Assembly: GCA_017629395.1 (NCBI GenBank)
Contig: JAGBXH010000087.1
Location: 1 to 13,974, forward strand
Length of the DNA: 13,974 nucleotides
Direction: 5' to 3'
Origin: Clostridia bacterium
Lineage (GTDB): Bacteria; Bacillota; Clostridia; Oscillospirales; CAG-272
A program made the position numbers and the translations under genes. Below the pieces are notes generated by a model. It had not been told where the DNA came from, searched no databases, and was given only the letters and a program-made list of their open reading frames with translations. This document shows, piece after piece, positions 6,328-12,755 of this stretch (position 1 is the first letter of the stretch; the number at the start of each line of letters is the position of its first letter).

Positions 6328-7768
6328 ATCCGATCAAAATGCCTGCAGCGCGCGCAAGTGCCTCGTACGCTGTCAAGAACTCCTCATAGCCGCGCACCTT
6401 TTCGCGATTCCAGGTATTCTCGGCAAGTGCCGCCATGCGCTCGGCAACCAATCTGCGCTCCTCGGCAATGCCTTCGGCAACTGTCGGGAAGCTGCCCTGA
6501 ATGGTATCACCCCAAGCGAGCAGCTGACCGCCCAGCACGTTGTCGTTTGCGGGGATCTCAATGGTCACACCGCGATAGGGGGAGTCGGGATGCACGGGCG
6601 TCCAACGGTAAATGCTCCAGTTATATACCTCCTTTTGCGACCAATACGCTGCGGGAGTGACCACGTACATAGGTCGCCAGGAGCTGTTGATGATCTTGAA
6701 TCCGCCCTCCAGGAGCTGTGGCGTGGTCTGATAGTAGTTTTCCCAGCTGTGCATGATGATATCCTTGGAAACAAACTCGTTGACAGCGGGCGCAAAGCCC
6801 TCCCAAGCCATGACGCGCTTTCCCTTTGCCATCACGGCATCCGCCATTTTCTGCACGAAATTGGCAAGCATACGCTCGGCAAGGTATCTCTTATCGGGGT
6901 TATCAAAGTCAATGCCGCAAGACTCTGCATACGCGCGGCAAGCTTCGTTGGTCGTCCATTTTTCAATAGCAGCCTCATCGCCGCCCACGTGCACGTACTC
7001 GGCGTTGGGGAACATGTCGCAAAGCTCCGCGAACAATGCCTGCATAGCGCTCATGGCAGCTTCGGTTTGCGGAATGATATTGTCCGTACCAAAGATCTCG
7101 GGATAATTCTTGCAGAGCTGCGTGCAATGTCCGGGCACGTCGATCTCGGGAATGAGAGAGATGCCACGCTCGGCAGCATACTTGTTCAAGTATGCAATAT
7201 CCTCGCTTGTATAGCTACGCCCTTCTGTAGCAAGCTTGGGGTAGATCGCACTCTGCAAGGTATAGCTCTGATCGTCGGTAAAATGCAGGTGCAAACGGCT
7301 GACCTTATAGAACCAGCACAGATCCACGTAGGAAAGCAGGTAATCAAAGGGGTGCCAGTTGCGCGCAAGGTCGATCATCACGCAGCGGTGCTCGCAATCG
7401 GGCTGATCGCGCACCTCGCAAACGGGTACGCTGACTCTGCCGTCCAGTACGCGCATCAGCTGACCCAAGGTTGCCAGCGCATACTGCATGCCCTGCGCAT
7501 CAGCAGCCGAGAGCACCACGCGTGCGGTCTGCACGCGCAGAGAGTATTCCCCGCTCTGCATATCGGGATCCACACGCAGCACGACCGACGCACCGCGTCC
7601 CTCGGTAAAGCGCACGCCGACAAGTCTTTGCGCATAACCCGCAAACGCCTTTGCAGGGCGCGCAAACATGGGATCGCAGATCTCCATGATAGGCATGATG
7701 GCAAGCATTTCCTGTCTGTAGGTAATATATTTGGGATAAGGGATCAAGGCAAGTGCTACGTTTTCCAT
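6326..7768 (-). CDS. family 20 glycoside hydrolase, beta-N-acetylhexosaminidase
   Basis: A 480-aa GH20 enzyme that removes terminal beta-linked GlcNAc or GalNAc by substrate-assisted catalysis. About residues 1-115 form the small GH20b domain and residues 125-450 the TIM barrel. The catalytic pair Asp264-Glu265 is in HVGGDEA. Other barrel motifs are RCVMIDLARNWHP (128-140), LHLHFTDDQ (159-167), LIPEIDVPGH (205-214), MAWEGF and, near the C-terminus, LLAWGD. There is no signal peptide, so it should act in the cytoplasm on imported oligosaccharides such as mucin, milk-oligosaccharide or peptidoglycan/chitin fragments. AAAGGA lies 6 bases before the ATG. It has its own promoter and no clear terminator, so reading into the DUF1846 operon is possible. 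The exact linkage specificity is unknown. Confidence 0.95.
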   Translation of the reverse strand: MENVALALIPYPKYITYRQEMLAIMPIMEICDPMFARPAKAFAGYAQRLVGVRFTEGRGASVVLRVDPDMQSGEYSLRVQTARVVLSAADAQGMQYALATLGQLMRVLDGRVSVPVCEVRDQPDCEHRCVMIDLARNWHPFDYLLSYVDLCWFYKVSRLHLHFTDDQSYTLQSAIYPKLATEGRSYTSEDIAYLNKYAAERGISLIPEIDVPGHCTQLCKNYPEIFGTDNIIPQTEAAMSAMQALFAELCDMFPNAEYVHVGGDEAAIEKWTTNEACRAYAESCGIDFDNPDKRYLAERMLANFVQKMADAVMAKGKRVMAWEGFAPAVNEFVSKDIIMHSWENYYQTTPQLLEGGFKIINSSWRPMYVVTPAAYWSQKEVYNWSIYRWTPVHPDSPYRGVTIEIPANDNVLGGQLLAWGDTIQGSFPTVAEGIAEERRLVAERMAALAENTWNREKVRGYEEFLTAYEALARAAGILIG

Positions 7769-7810
7769 AAAGTGTCCTTTCTCTCCGCGCGGGAGCTCTT
7801 ATATGAATCC

Positions 7811-7839
7811 ATTGTATCACAAAGTGTAGGAAATTGCAA
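7811..7839 (-). promoter_or_regulatory. sigma-A promoter of the hexosaminidase gene
   Basis: Minus-strand TTGCAA (7839-7834), a 17-bp spacer and TACAAT (7816-7811), with TG one base upstream of the -10 (extended -10). The leader is about 35-40 bases. Confidence 0.8.
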
Positions 7840-7870
7840 TAAAAAGAGAAAATTTTGACATAAAAACACA

Positions 7871-7893
7871 GGGGCGATTTGAAAAATCGCCCC
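7871..7893 (-). terminator. intrinsic terminator after the M3 peptidase
   Basis: A 10-bp stem GGGGCGATTT/AAATCGCCCC with a GAA loop, 7 bases beyond the stop at 7901. The minus strand continues TGTGTTTTTA, a broken T-tract. It separates the peptidase from the hexosaminidase promoter. Confidence 0.8.
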
Positions 7894-7900
7894 TTTCGGT

Positions 7901-9580
7901 TTATAAGTTGTTTGCAATCTCTGCAGCCTTATCCGCCAGAATTTCCAACGCGCCATCCTTGAAGGGAGACGCAAGGCCCGCATCCTCGATCAGCTGCTCA
8001 AACGCCTTGGTGCCGCCGCACTTTGCAAACTCCAGATAGCGGGAGAGTGCGGAATCGTAGTCCTCGGTCGATGCGACCAGGAAGCCGATGGCAACCGTCT
8101 GCGCCAGACAGTAGTCGATGTAGTAGAAGGGGCTTTCGTAGATGTGCATCTGATACTGCCATCTGGTACCCTCTTCAAGGTAAGGAATGCCCGTCAGCGT
8201 CATGTAAGGACGGTACTTTGCCTCCAGCTCTAGGTAAGTCTGCTTACGCTGCGCGGGGGTCATATCGGGATTTGCATACATCAGGTGCTGGAACTCGTCC
8301 ACGATGACGCCGTAAGGAATAAAGCTCAGCGCGTCAAGCAGGTGACGCTTTCTGTACTTGGGTGCCATGTCACCAAAGAACTTGTCCATGTACTTCCAGC
8401 AAAGGAACTCCATGCTCATGGAGTGGCACTCTGCGGTTTCCATGCCGCCCACGTCCAGCTCAAAGTTATCCTGCTCGCAAGCAAAGTTAGCAGCCAGCGC
8501 GTGACCGAACTCATGCGTCATAACGTCCACGTCACCGCAAGAGCCGTTGAAGTTTGCAAGAATAAAGGGCTGCTTGTATCTGGGGAAGCAGGTGCAGTAG
8601 CCGCCGCCGAACTTGCCGTCGCGTGCCTCTACGTCAAATGCCTCAGCCTCCTGCATTGCGCGCATGAAGTTGCCAACAATGGGATTCATATCGTCGTACA
8701 TTTCCTGCGCTGCCTTGAAAATGCCGTCCTTATCCAGCATGGGTCTGGGCTGCTCGCCTGCCATCCAGATCGCATCATCGTAGAACATGAACGTGCCGTA
8801 ATCCATTTCCTCTGCCAGCTTTTCTTTCAAAGCCTTCACGCGAGGAACGAGAGATTCCTTGACGTTGTCACGGAACTTGCGCACCATTTCGGCATTGTAG
8901 TCCATTCTGCCCATACGGTAGTAGCCAAGCTCAATAAAGTTTTCATAGCCCAGCTTGGTAGCAATTCTGTGGCGGATCTTGACCAGCTTATCGTAGAACT
9001 CGTCCAGCTGTGCCGCGTTTGCCTGCAAGCCGCGACCGATCGCCTCTGCGCACTCGCGTCTTGTTTCGCGGTCGCCGTCCTCCAGGTTGCCGCGCAGCGC
9101 GGAGAGCGGCATAGTTTCACCGCGGAACTCAAACTGCATCTCGGACATGAACTTGGAATACTCGGTCGTGACCGCATTCTCCTCCTGCATATCCTCAATG
9201 ATGCAGGGATCGAAGCACTTGAGTTGAACCTCAATCGACTTGAAGATACGGGGATTGAGCAGCTTTTCCAGCTCTGCACGGTAGGGCGAGGACAACAGCA
9301 GCTTGCCGTACTCTGCCTGCATGCCCGAAATGTGCGGGCCGATCTCATCGTAATACGCGACCTCTGCGCCGTAGAACTCATCTCTGGTATCAAGCGTAAA
9401 GCGGCAGTTTGCCAAGGAAGCCTGCGTATAATAGTCGATCATGCACTCCATAACGGCGTTCTTTGCAGCAATGACGTCCTCTACGCACGTAGCGGCAGCG
9501 TTTGCCTTGCAAAACGCCTCAAAGGCAGCCTGTGCCTCTTCCAGCGTAAATCTCTTATAAGGAATTTGTGAAACTTTCAT
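7901..9580 (-). CDS. M3 family oligoendopeptidase (PepF-like)
   Basis: A 559-aa zinc metallopeptidase of family M3B, which cleaves short peptides inside the cell. The zinc motif HEFGH is at residues 356-360 (His356, catalytic Glu357, His360). The third ligand is probably Glu384 in ETAECHSMSMEF. The flanking GGGYCT and ANFNGS segments (325-347) and the C-terminal YYIDYCLAQ region, just downstream of YESPFYY, are typical of the substrate-binding half. The length agrees with the family at about 560 aa, and there is no signal peptide. AGGGAG lies about 7 bases before the ATG. It is monocistronic, with its own extended -10 promoter and terminator. With the nearby M18 enzyme it would complete breakdown of imported peptides (inference). 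Confidence 0.95.
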   Translation of the reverse strand: MKVSQIPYKRFTLEEAQAAFEAFCKANAAATCVEDVIAAKNAVMECMIDYYTQASLANCRFTLDTRDEFYGAEVAYYDEIGPHISGMQAEYGKLLLSSPYRAELEKLLNPRIFKSIEVQLKCFDPCIIEDMQEENAVTTEYSKFMSEMQFEFRGETMPLSALRGNLEDGDRETRRECAEAIGRGLQANAAQLDEFYDKLVKIRHRIATKLGYENFIELGYYRMGRMDYNAEMVRKFRDNVKESLVPRVKALKEKLAEEMDYGTFMFYDDAIWMAGEQPRPMLDKDGIFKAAQEMYDDMNPIVGNFMRAMQEAEAFDVEARDGKFGGGYCTCFPRYKQPFILANFNGSCGDVDVMTHEFGHALAANFACEQDNFELDVGGMETAECHSMSMEFLCWKYMDKFFGDMAPKYRKRHLLDALSFIPYGVIVDEFQHLMYANPDMTPAQRKQTYLELEAKYRPYMTLTGIPYLEEGTRWQYQMHIYESPFYYIDYCLAQTVAIGFLVASTEDYDSALSRYLEFAKCGGTKAFEQLIEDAGLASPFKDGALEILADKAAEIANNL

Positions 9581-9612
9581 GTAAGTTCTCCCTTCTGTTT
9601 GGTATTGGGTTC

Positions 9613-9641
9613 ATTATAGCACACTGCAATGGGTTTGTCTA
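9613..9641 (-). promoter_or_regulatory. sigma-A promoter of the M3 peptidase gene
   Basis: Minus-strand TAGACA (9641-9636), 17 bp, then a perfect TATAAT (9618-9613) with an extended TG one base upstream of the -10. The leader is about 25-30 bases, with the ribosome binding site inside it. Confidence 0.85.
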
Positions 9642-9659
9642 CCTTTATTATAAAAAAAG

Positions 9660-9691
9660 GTGTTGCAAGCACCCGTGGGTGCTTGCAACAC
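9660..9691 (-). terminator. strong intrinsic terminator of the surface-protein gene
   Basis: A stem of up to 15 bp (GTGTTGCAAGCACCC and its complement) followed on the minus strand by CC and seven T. It lies 16 bases after the stop of the surface protein. The plus strand also has a T run after the hairpin, so it may work both ways. Confidence 0.95.
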
Positions 9692-9707
9692 AAAATTTTT
9701 TTCGGAA

Positions 9708-11285
9708 TTAGTCCTTCTTCTTGAGCACTACTGCAGTACCGATGATAGCAACGACTGCCAGAACGCTTGCGCCAACTACGCTGCCGCAACCCTTCTTTTC
9801 GGTTGCAGGAGCCTCGGTAGTAGCCTCGCCGCCCTGCTCGGGAGCATCGGTGGTAGCATCGCCGCCCTCGGTGGTCTCATCGGTGGGCTCAGCGGTGGTC
9901 TCTTCGGTGGTGGGCATGTACTGCTCGTACAGATCGTAGGGATCCTGGTTGTAGCACTTGATCCAAGCGATATCAAAGGTCTCGCCTGCAACGCCTTCCT
10001 CATCGTAGAAAGGAACAAGACCCAGGGTCTGGATGTAGTCCTGCCACTTAGCGTCACCGTTCATATCAGCTATCAGATAGTTCCAGTTGCCGTCAGGGGT
10101 GGTGAAATCAAAGTAGCACTCTTCAACGCGGAAGTCGGGCTCCTGTCTGGTCTGCCAGATAATGCCGCACTCCTCAGCCTTTGCGGAGCTGGTGCGGTAC
10201 TTGATAACAAGGTATCTTGCATCGGAAAGCAGGTTTCTGGGGTATGCGGTGCTGTATGCATAGCAGCCGTCTTCCTCTGCGGTAATGCGCAGGAAGGTCT
10301 CCTCACCCTCGGTGATCTGCGAAACGGATGCGCCGGAGCCTACCATGGTGTTGAATACGTTAGTGTCGGAGAAGTTGATGATCTCACGCAGCTCGTACTC
10401 CATGTCTTCGGGAGATACCTGGGGAATTTCGCCGGGCTTGATAACAACGTCTTCAGGCTTGCCTTCGAAGGTGATGCGTGCGAAATACTGGCAAAGCTTG
10501 GGAGAGAACTGACCGCCGATACCGTGGCAGAACAGAACCTGTGCATTCTTGTTCTCATCCTTCTCGCCCTGAACTTCCATAACGAATGCGAAGTTGCACT
10601 GGTCGCCGTTCTCGGGGTACTTTTCCCAACCCAGCGCCTGCTGCAGGTCGATTCTCAGCTCGTAGGTTACGCGCTTGGAAGCGTCATCGTACTTACCGGT
10701 GAAATCGTCTGCACCGGACAGGTACTGACCGTTCCAGGTAAAGGTGATGTCTTCCTGCTTTTCCTGGTTATAACCAAAGCCAAGCTCGGTGTAAGAGGGG
10801 TCTCTGCCCTCTGCATCAACGTCAGCAAGACCGATCTGCAGGCAGTTATAAGCAAACAGCATAACGTCCTGAGAGGGAGTGCAATCATAACCGTCGATTG
10901 CGTCAACGTCGAATGCCATGTACAGGTACTGACCGTCCCAGCACCAGTAAGCGTCAAAGAAACCGCCCTTTACCTTCTCGTACAGAGCATCGGTAGCCTC
11001 TTTGCCGTAGCTGGAGGTAGCGGAAACGCCAATATAGTCTTCAAAGTTTTCAAAACGAGCGTACTCGTCCTTCTTGATCTCACCGTCCAGAACGGGGGTG
11101 ATTGCCTGGTAAGGAACGTTCCACTTCATGGAAGCCTCACCTGCTTCGCCTGCCAGGATCTCGTCGTACTTCTCAGCGGTGTACTCATACAGAGTGCCGA
11201 GGTCGAGGAAATCAGCAGCTGCGGGAATTGCGCAGATTGCCGCTACCATGAGCAAAGCAATTGCCAAAGCCATCAGTTTTTTCAT
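9708..11285 (-). CDS. exported CBM9-like surface protein with C-terminal membrane anchor
   Basis: A 525-aa protein built as: a Sec signal peptide (1-24: KK, hydrophobic core, probable cut after PAAA); a CBM9-like beta-sandwich, about 55-275, with DGEIKKDEYA, AYWCWDGQYLYMAFDVD and ELRIDL; a second beta-rich domain, about 300-448, resembling a carbohydrate-binding or jelly-roll module; a Thr/Glu/Pro/Gly-rich linker (458-497, TTEETTAE-like); KKGCGS (498-502); one hydrophobic helix to 521; and a KKKD end. It is probably displayed outside the membrane and binds glycan. No catalytic motif is seen, so I call it binding, not hydrolytic. ATG 11285 is chosen because GAGGTG precedes it and the signal peptide starts there. 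The open frame to 11417 crosses a perfect promoter. It is divergent from the esterase gene. Confidence 0.85.
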   Translation of the reverse strand: MKKLMALAIALLMVAAICAIPAAADFLDLGTLYEYTAEKYDEILAGEAGEASMKWNVPYQAITPVLDGEIKKDEYARFENFEDYIGVSATSSYGKEATDALYEKVKGGFFDAYWCWDGQYLYMAFDVDAIDGYDCTPSQDVMLFAYNCLQIGLADVDAEGRDPSYTELGFGYNQEKQEDITFTWNGQYLSGADDFTGKYDDASKRVTYELRIDLQQALGWEKYPENGDQCNFAFVMEVQGEKDENKNAQVLFCHGIGGQFSPKLCQYFARITFEGKPEDVVIKPGEIPQVSPEDMEYELREIINFSDTNVFNTMVGSGASVSQITEGEETFLRITAEEDGCYAYSTAYPRNLLSDARYLVIKYRTSSAKAEECGIIWQTRQEPDFRVEECYFDFTTPDGNWNYLIADMNGDAKWQDYIQTLGLVPFYDEEGVAGETFDIAWIKCYNQDPYDLYEQYMPTTEETTAEPTDETTEGGDATTDAPEQGGEATTEAPATEKKGCGSVVGASVLAVVAIIGTAVVLKKKD

Positions 11286-11343
11286 GTTGCACCTCTTATA
11301 AAATAAATTTTCATAAGTGACATGACGCCATCTTATTAACCAT

Positions 11344-11372
11344 ATTATACTAACTGTACATAAATTTGTCAA
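11344..11372 (-). promoter_or_regulatory. sigma-A promoter of the surface-protein gene
   Basis: A perfect TTGACA (11372-11367) and a perfect TATAAT (11349-11344) with 17 bp between, minus strand. Expression is expected to be strong. The leader is about 50 bases before ATG 11285. Confidence 0.92.
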
Positions 11373-11408
11373 TAGCTTTCGATAAATTATCACGCAATTT
11401 ACACAAAG

Positions 11409-11428
11409 GCGTTGCATTTACGCAACGC
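11409..11428. promoter_or_regulatory. inverted repeat over the esterase -35, possible operator
   Basis: GCGTTGC and GCAACGC form a perfect 7-bp inverted repeat with a 6-bp centre. It covers the -35 and half of the spacer of the plus-strand promoter, and lies 36 bp from the -35 of the divergent surface-protein promoter. A dimeric repressor bound here would block the esterase promoter. The site is seen; the regulator is not in the window. Confidence 0.45.
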
Positions 11429-11440
11429 GTGTGCTATAAT
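11412..11440 (+). promoter_or_regulatory. sigma-A promoter of the esterase gene
   Basis: TTGCAT (11412-11417), 17 bp, a perfect TATAAT (11435-11440) with an extended TG one base upstream of the -10. The predicted start near 11447 gives a short leader of about 26 bases containing AAAGGAAG. Confidence 0.88.
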
Positions 11441-11472
11441 GGACTTAATCACCGGAAAGGAAGTACACAAAC

Positions 11473-12288
11473 ATGAAGCATTTTTCTCTGCAACCCTTCC
11501 CCGAATACCCCGATTGCACGCTGATTGCGTACCTGCACGACAAGAGCCCCGAGCTGCAGATCACCTCTCGCCGCACCGTCATCGTGTGCCCAGGCGGCGG
11601 ATATGCCTTTCTCTCGGCTCGTGAGGCAGAGCCCATCGCGCTCTCCTTCCTCTCGCAGGGCTTTAACGTGTTTATTCTGCGCTACTCCATCTGTGAAAAT
11701 GCCGCCAACTGCCGCCCCCTGATCCAGGCTTGCAAGACGGTCAAGTTCTTACGCGAGCATGCAGAAGAGTACGACGTTGACCCGCGTTACGTCTTTATCA
11801 ACGGCTACAGCGCAGGCGGCCACCTTTCCGCATCCTGCGGCACCATGTTTGATCTGCCCGAGATCCGCGCGGCGGTTGGCTGCGAGGACAATGATCTGCA
11901 CCGCCCCACCGGCACGGTGCTGGGCTACCCCGTGATTGCCAGCAACCATTACGGTCACGCAGGCTCGTTCAATCTGCTTTGCGGCTCGGCTGAGGCTACT
12001 GCCGAGGATCGCGCATACTATTCCGTAGATAAGCACGTCAACGCCAAGACCGCGCCCGCATTTATCTGGCACACCGCCGAGGACGGGCTGGTCCCCGTGC
12101 AGAACTCGTTGGTTTACGCGCACGCACTTGCCGATAACGGCATTTCCTTTGAGCTGCACGTCTACCCCTACGGCCCGCACGGCTTGGCTCTTTGCAACAA
12201 GGAAACCTCCTACTCTCAACCTGTCCTCGAACGCCCCGAATGCGAGAGATGGATCTTGGACGCGGGAAGATGGATGATGAATATGTGA
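11473..12288 (+). CDS. alpha/beta-hydrolase, acetyl-esterase-like
   Basis: A 271-aa serine hydrolase of the alpha/beta-hydrolase fold, close to the short acetyl-xylan-esterase-like / BD-FAE-type esterases. The oxyanion region is CPGGGY (39-44). The nucleophile Ser113 is in GYSAGGH, the acid is probably Asp204 in HTAEDGLVP, and the base is His236 in YGPHGLAL. There is no signal peptide, so it is cytoplasmic; it would remove acetyl or similar ester groups from imported sugars (inference). AAAGGAAG lies about 9 bases before the ATG. It is the only plus-strand gene. It is monocistronic, is transcribed divergently from the surface CBM9-like gene and ends in a clear terminator. The fold and triad are certain; the substrate is not. 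Confidence 0.93.
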   Translation: MKHFSLQPFPEYPDCTLIAYLHDKSPELQITSRRTVIVCPGGGYAFLSAREAEPIALSFLSQGFNVFILRYSICENAANCRPLIQACKTVKFLREHAEEYDVDPRYVFINGYSAGGHLSASCGTMFDLPEIRAAVGCEDNDLHRPTGTVLGYPVIASNHYGHAGSFNLLCGSAEATAEDRAYYSVDKHVNAKTAPAFIWHTAEDGLVPVQNSLVYAHALADNGISFELHVYPYGPHGLALCNKETSYSQPVLERPECERWILDAGRWMMNM

Positions 12289-12294
12289 TAACAG

Positions 12295-12325
12295 AAAAAG
12301 AGAGCACATGGTGCTCTCTTTTTTT
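12295..12325 (+). terminator. intrinsic terminator of the esterase gene
   Basis: A stem AAAAAGAGAGCAC/GTGCTCTCTTTTT with an ATG loop and a run of seven T at its 3' end, 6 bases after the esterase stop. The opposite strand also has a T run, so it can serve the converging minus-strand gene at 12349. Confidence 0.93.
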
Positions 12326-12348
12326 AGAAGCCTGTATTTGCATAAAAT

Positions 12349-12705
12349 TTACACGCCGTAATGAATGACGTAATTGTCATTTAAAATCGCTTGACGGATC
12401 AAATCCGCTAAGGCAACTAACCGCTTGTCCTTTTTATATCTTTTGTCCGTCATGACAATATCAAGAAGCTTGGGCAAAGATGATGGCGGAATAATGGTAA
12501 TTCCCCATCTGGACAATGCCTTTTGAGGTTGTAACACACCTTGACCACGCACATTAAATGTATCTATTTCTAAAAGAGCGTTCCACCAATCGTTCATATA
12601 TTTATCATCATCGATCGCTATGCAATGATATTTTTGAGGCTCATATTTCAAATAATCTTTTTGTTCATTAAAGTCATCGATAATTCCAAATTCCGCTTTA
12701 ATCAT
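12349..12705 (-). CDS. hypothetical protein, 118 aa
   Basis: I do not recognise this protein with certainty. It is a small soluble protein, with no signal peptide, no membrane segment and no cysteines. It begins IKAEFGIIDDF, then has a KYHCIAIDDDKYMNDWW segment rich in Asp and aromatic residues, a RWGITIIPPSSL segment, and ends in NYVIHYGV. It resembles stand-alone hypothetical proteins often seen in Clostridia; that is from memory, not a search. AAAGGTG lies 6 bases before the ATG, which supports expression. It follows the transposase gene on the same strand after a 50-bp gap with a small hairpin, and its DNA is AT-richer than the flanking genes. That could mean joint transfer with the transposase. 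An immunity-type or accessory role is possible but unsupported. Confidence 0.75.
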   Translation of the reverse strand: MIKAEFGIIDDFNEQKDYLKYEPQKYHCIAIDDDKYMNDWWNALLEIDTFNVRGQGVLQPQKALSRWGITIIPPSSLPKLLDIVMTDKRYKKDKRLVALADLIRQAILNDNYVIHYGV

Positions 12706-12720
12706 TAGTTCACCTTTGTT

Positions 12721-12739
12721 GCATTGAAAAAATCAATGC
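12721..12739 (-). other. small stem-loop between transposase and hypothetical gene
   Basis: GCATTGA/TCAATGC, a 7-bp stem with a 5-base A (or T) loop. On the minus strand it lies after the transposase stop and just before the ribosome binding site of the 118-aa gene. There is no T-tract, so it is not a clear terminator. It might protect or end the transposase mRNA. Confidence 0.4.
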
Positions 12740-12755
12740 GTTTAACAATGTCTAT

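Noticed and set aside
6308..7858. 516-aa plus-strand open frame
   Set aside because: Antisense to the GH20 gene, which has a full set of catalytic motifs; no promoter or ribosome binding site fits the plus-strand frame.
9660..11306. 548-aa plus-strand open frame
   Set aside because: Antisense to the surface-protein gene; its start lies in the terminator stem and its low-complexity Val/Leu/Gly sequence reflects the complementary strand.
11286..11417. N-terminal extension of the surface protein to 11417
   Set aside because: It would include its own consensus promoter and bury the signal peptide; ATG 11285 has a ribosome binding site.
12706..12755. Separate promoter for the 118-aa gene
   Set aside because: A TAGACA-like sequence is present but no acceptable -10 lies 16-18 bp from it; the gene is more likely read from upstream.
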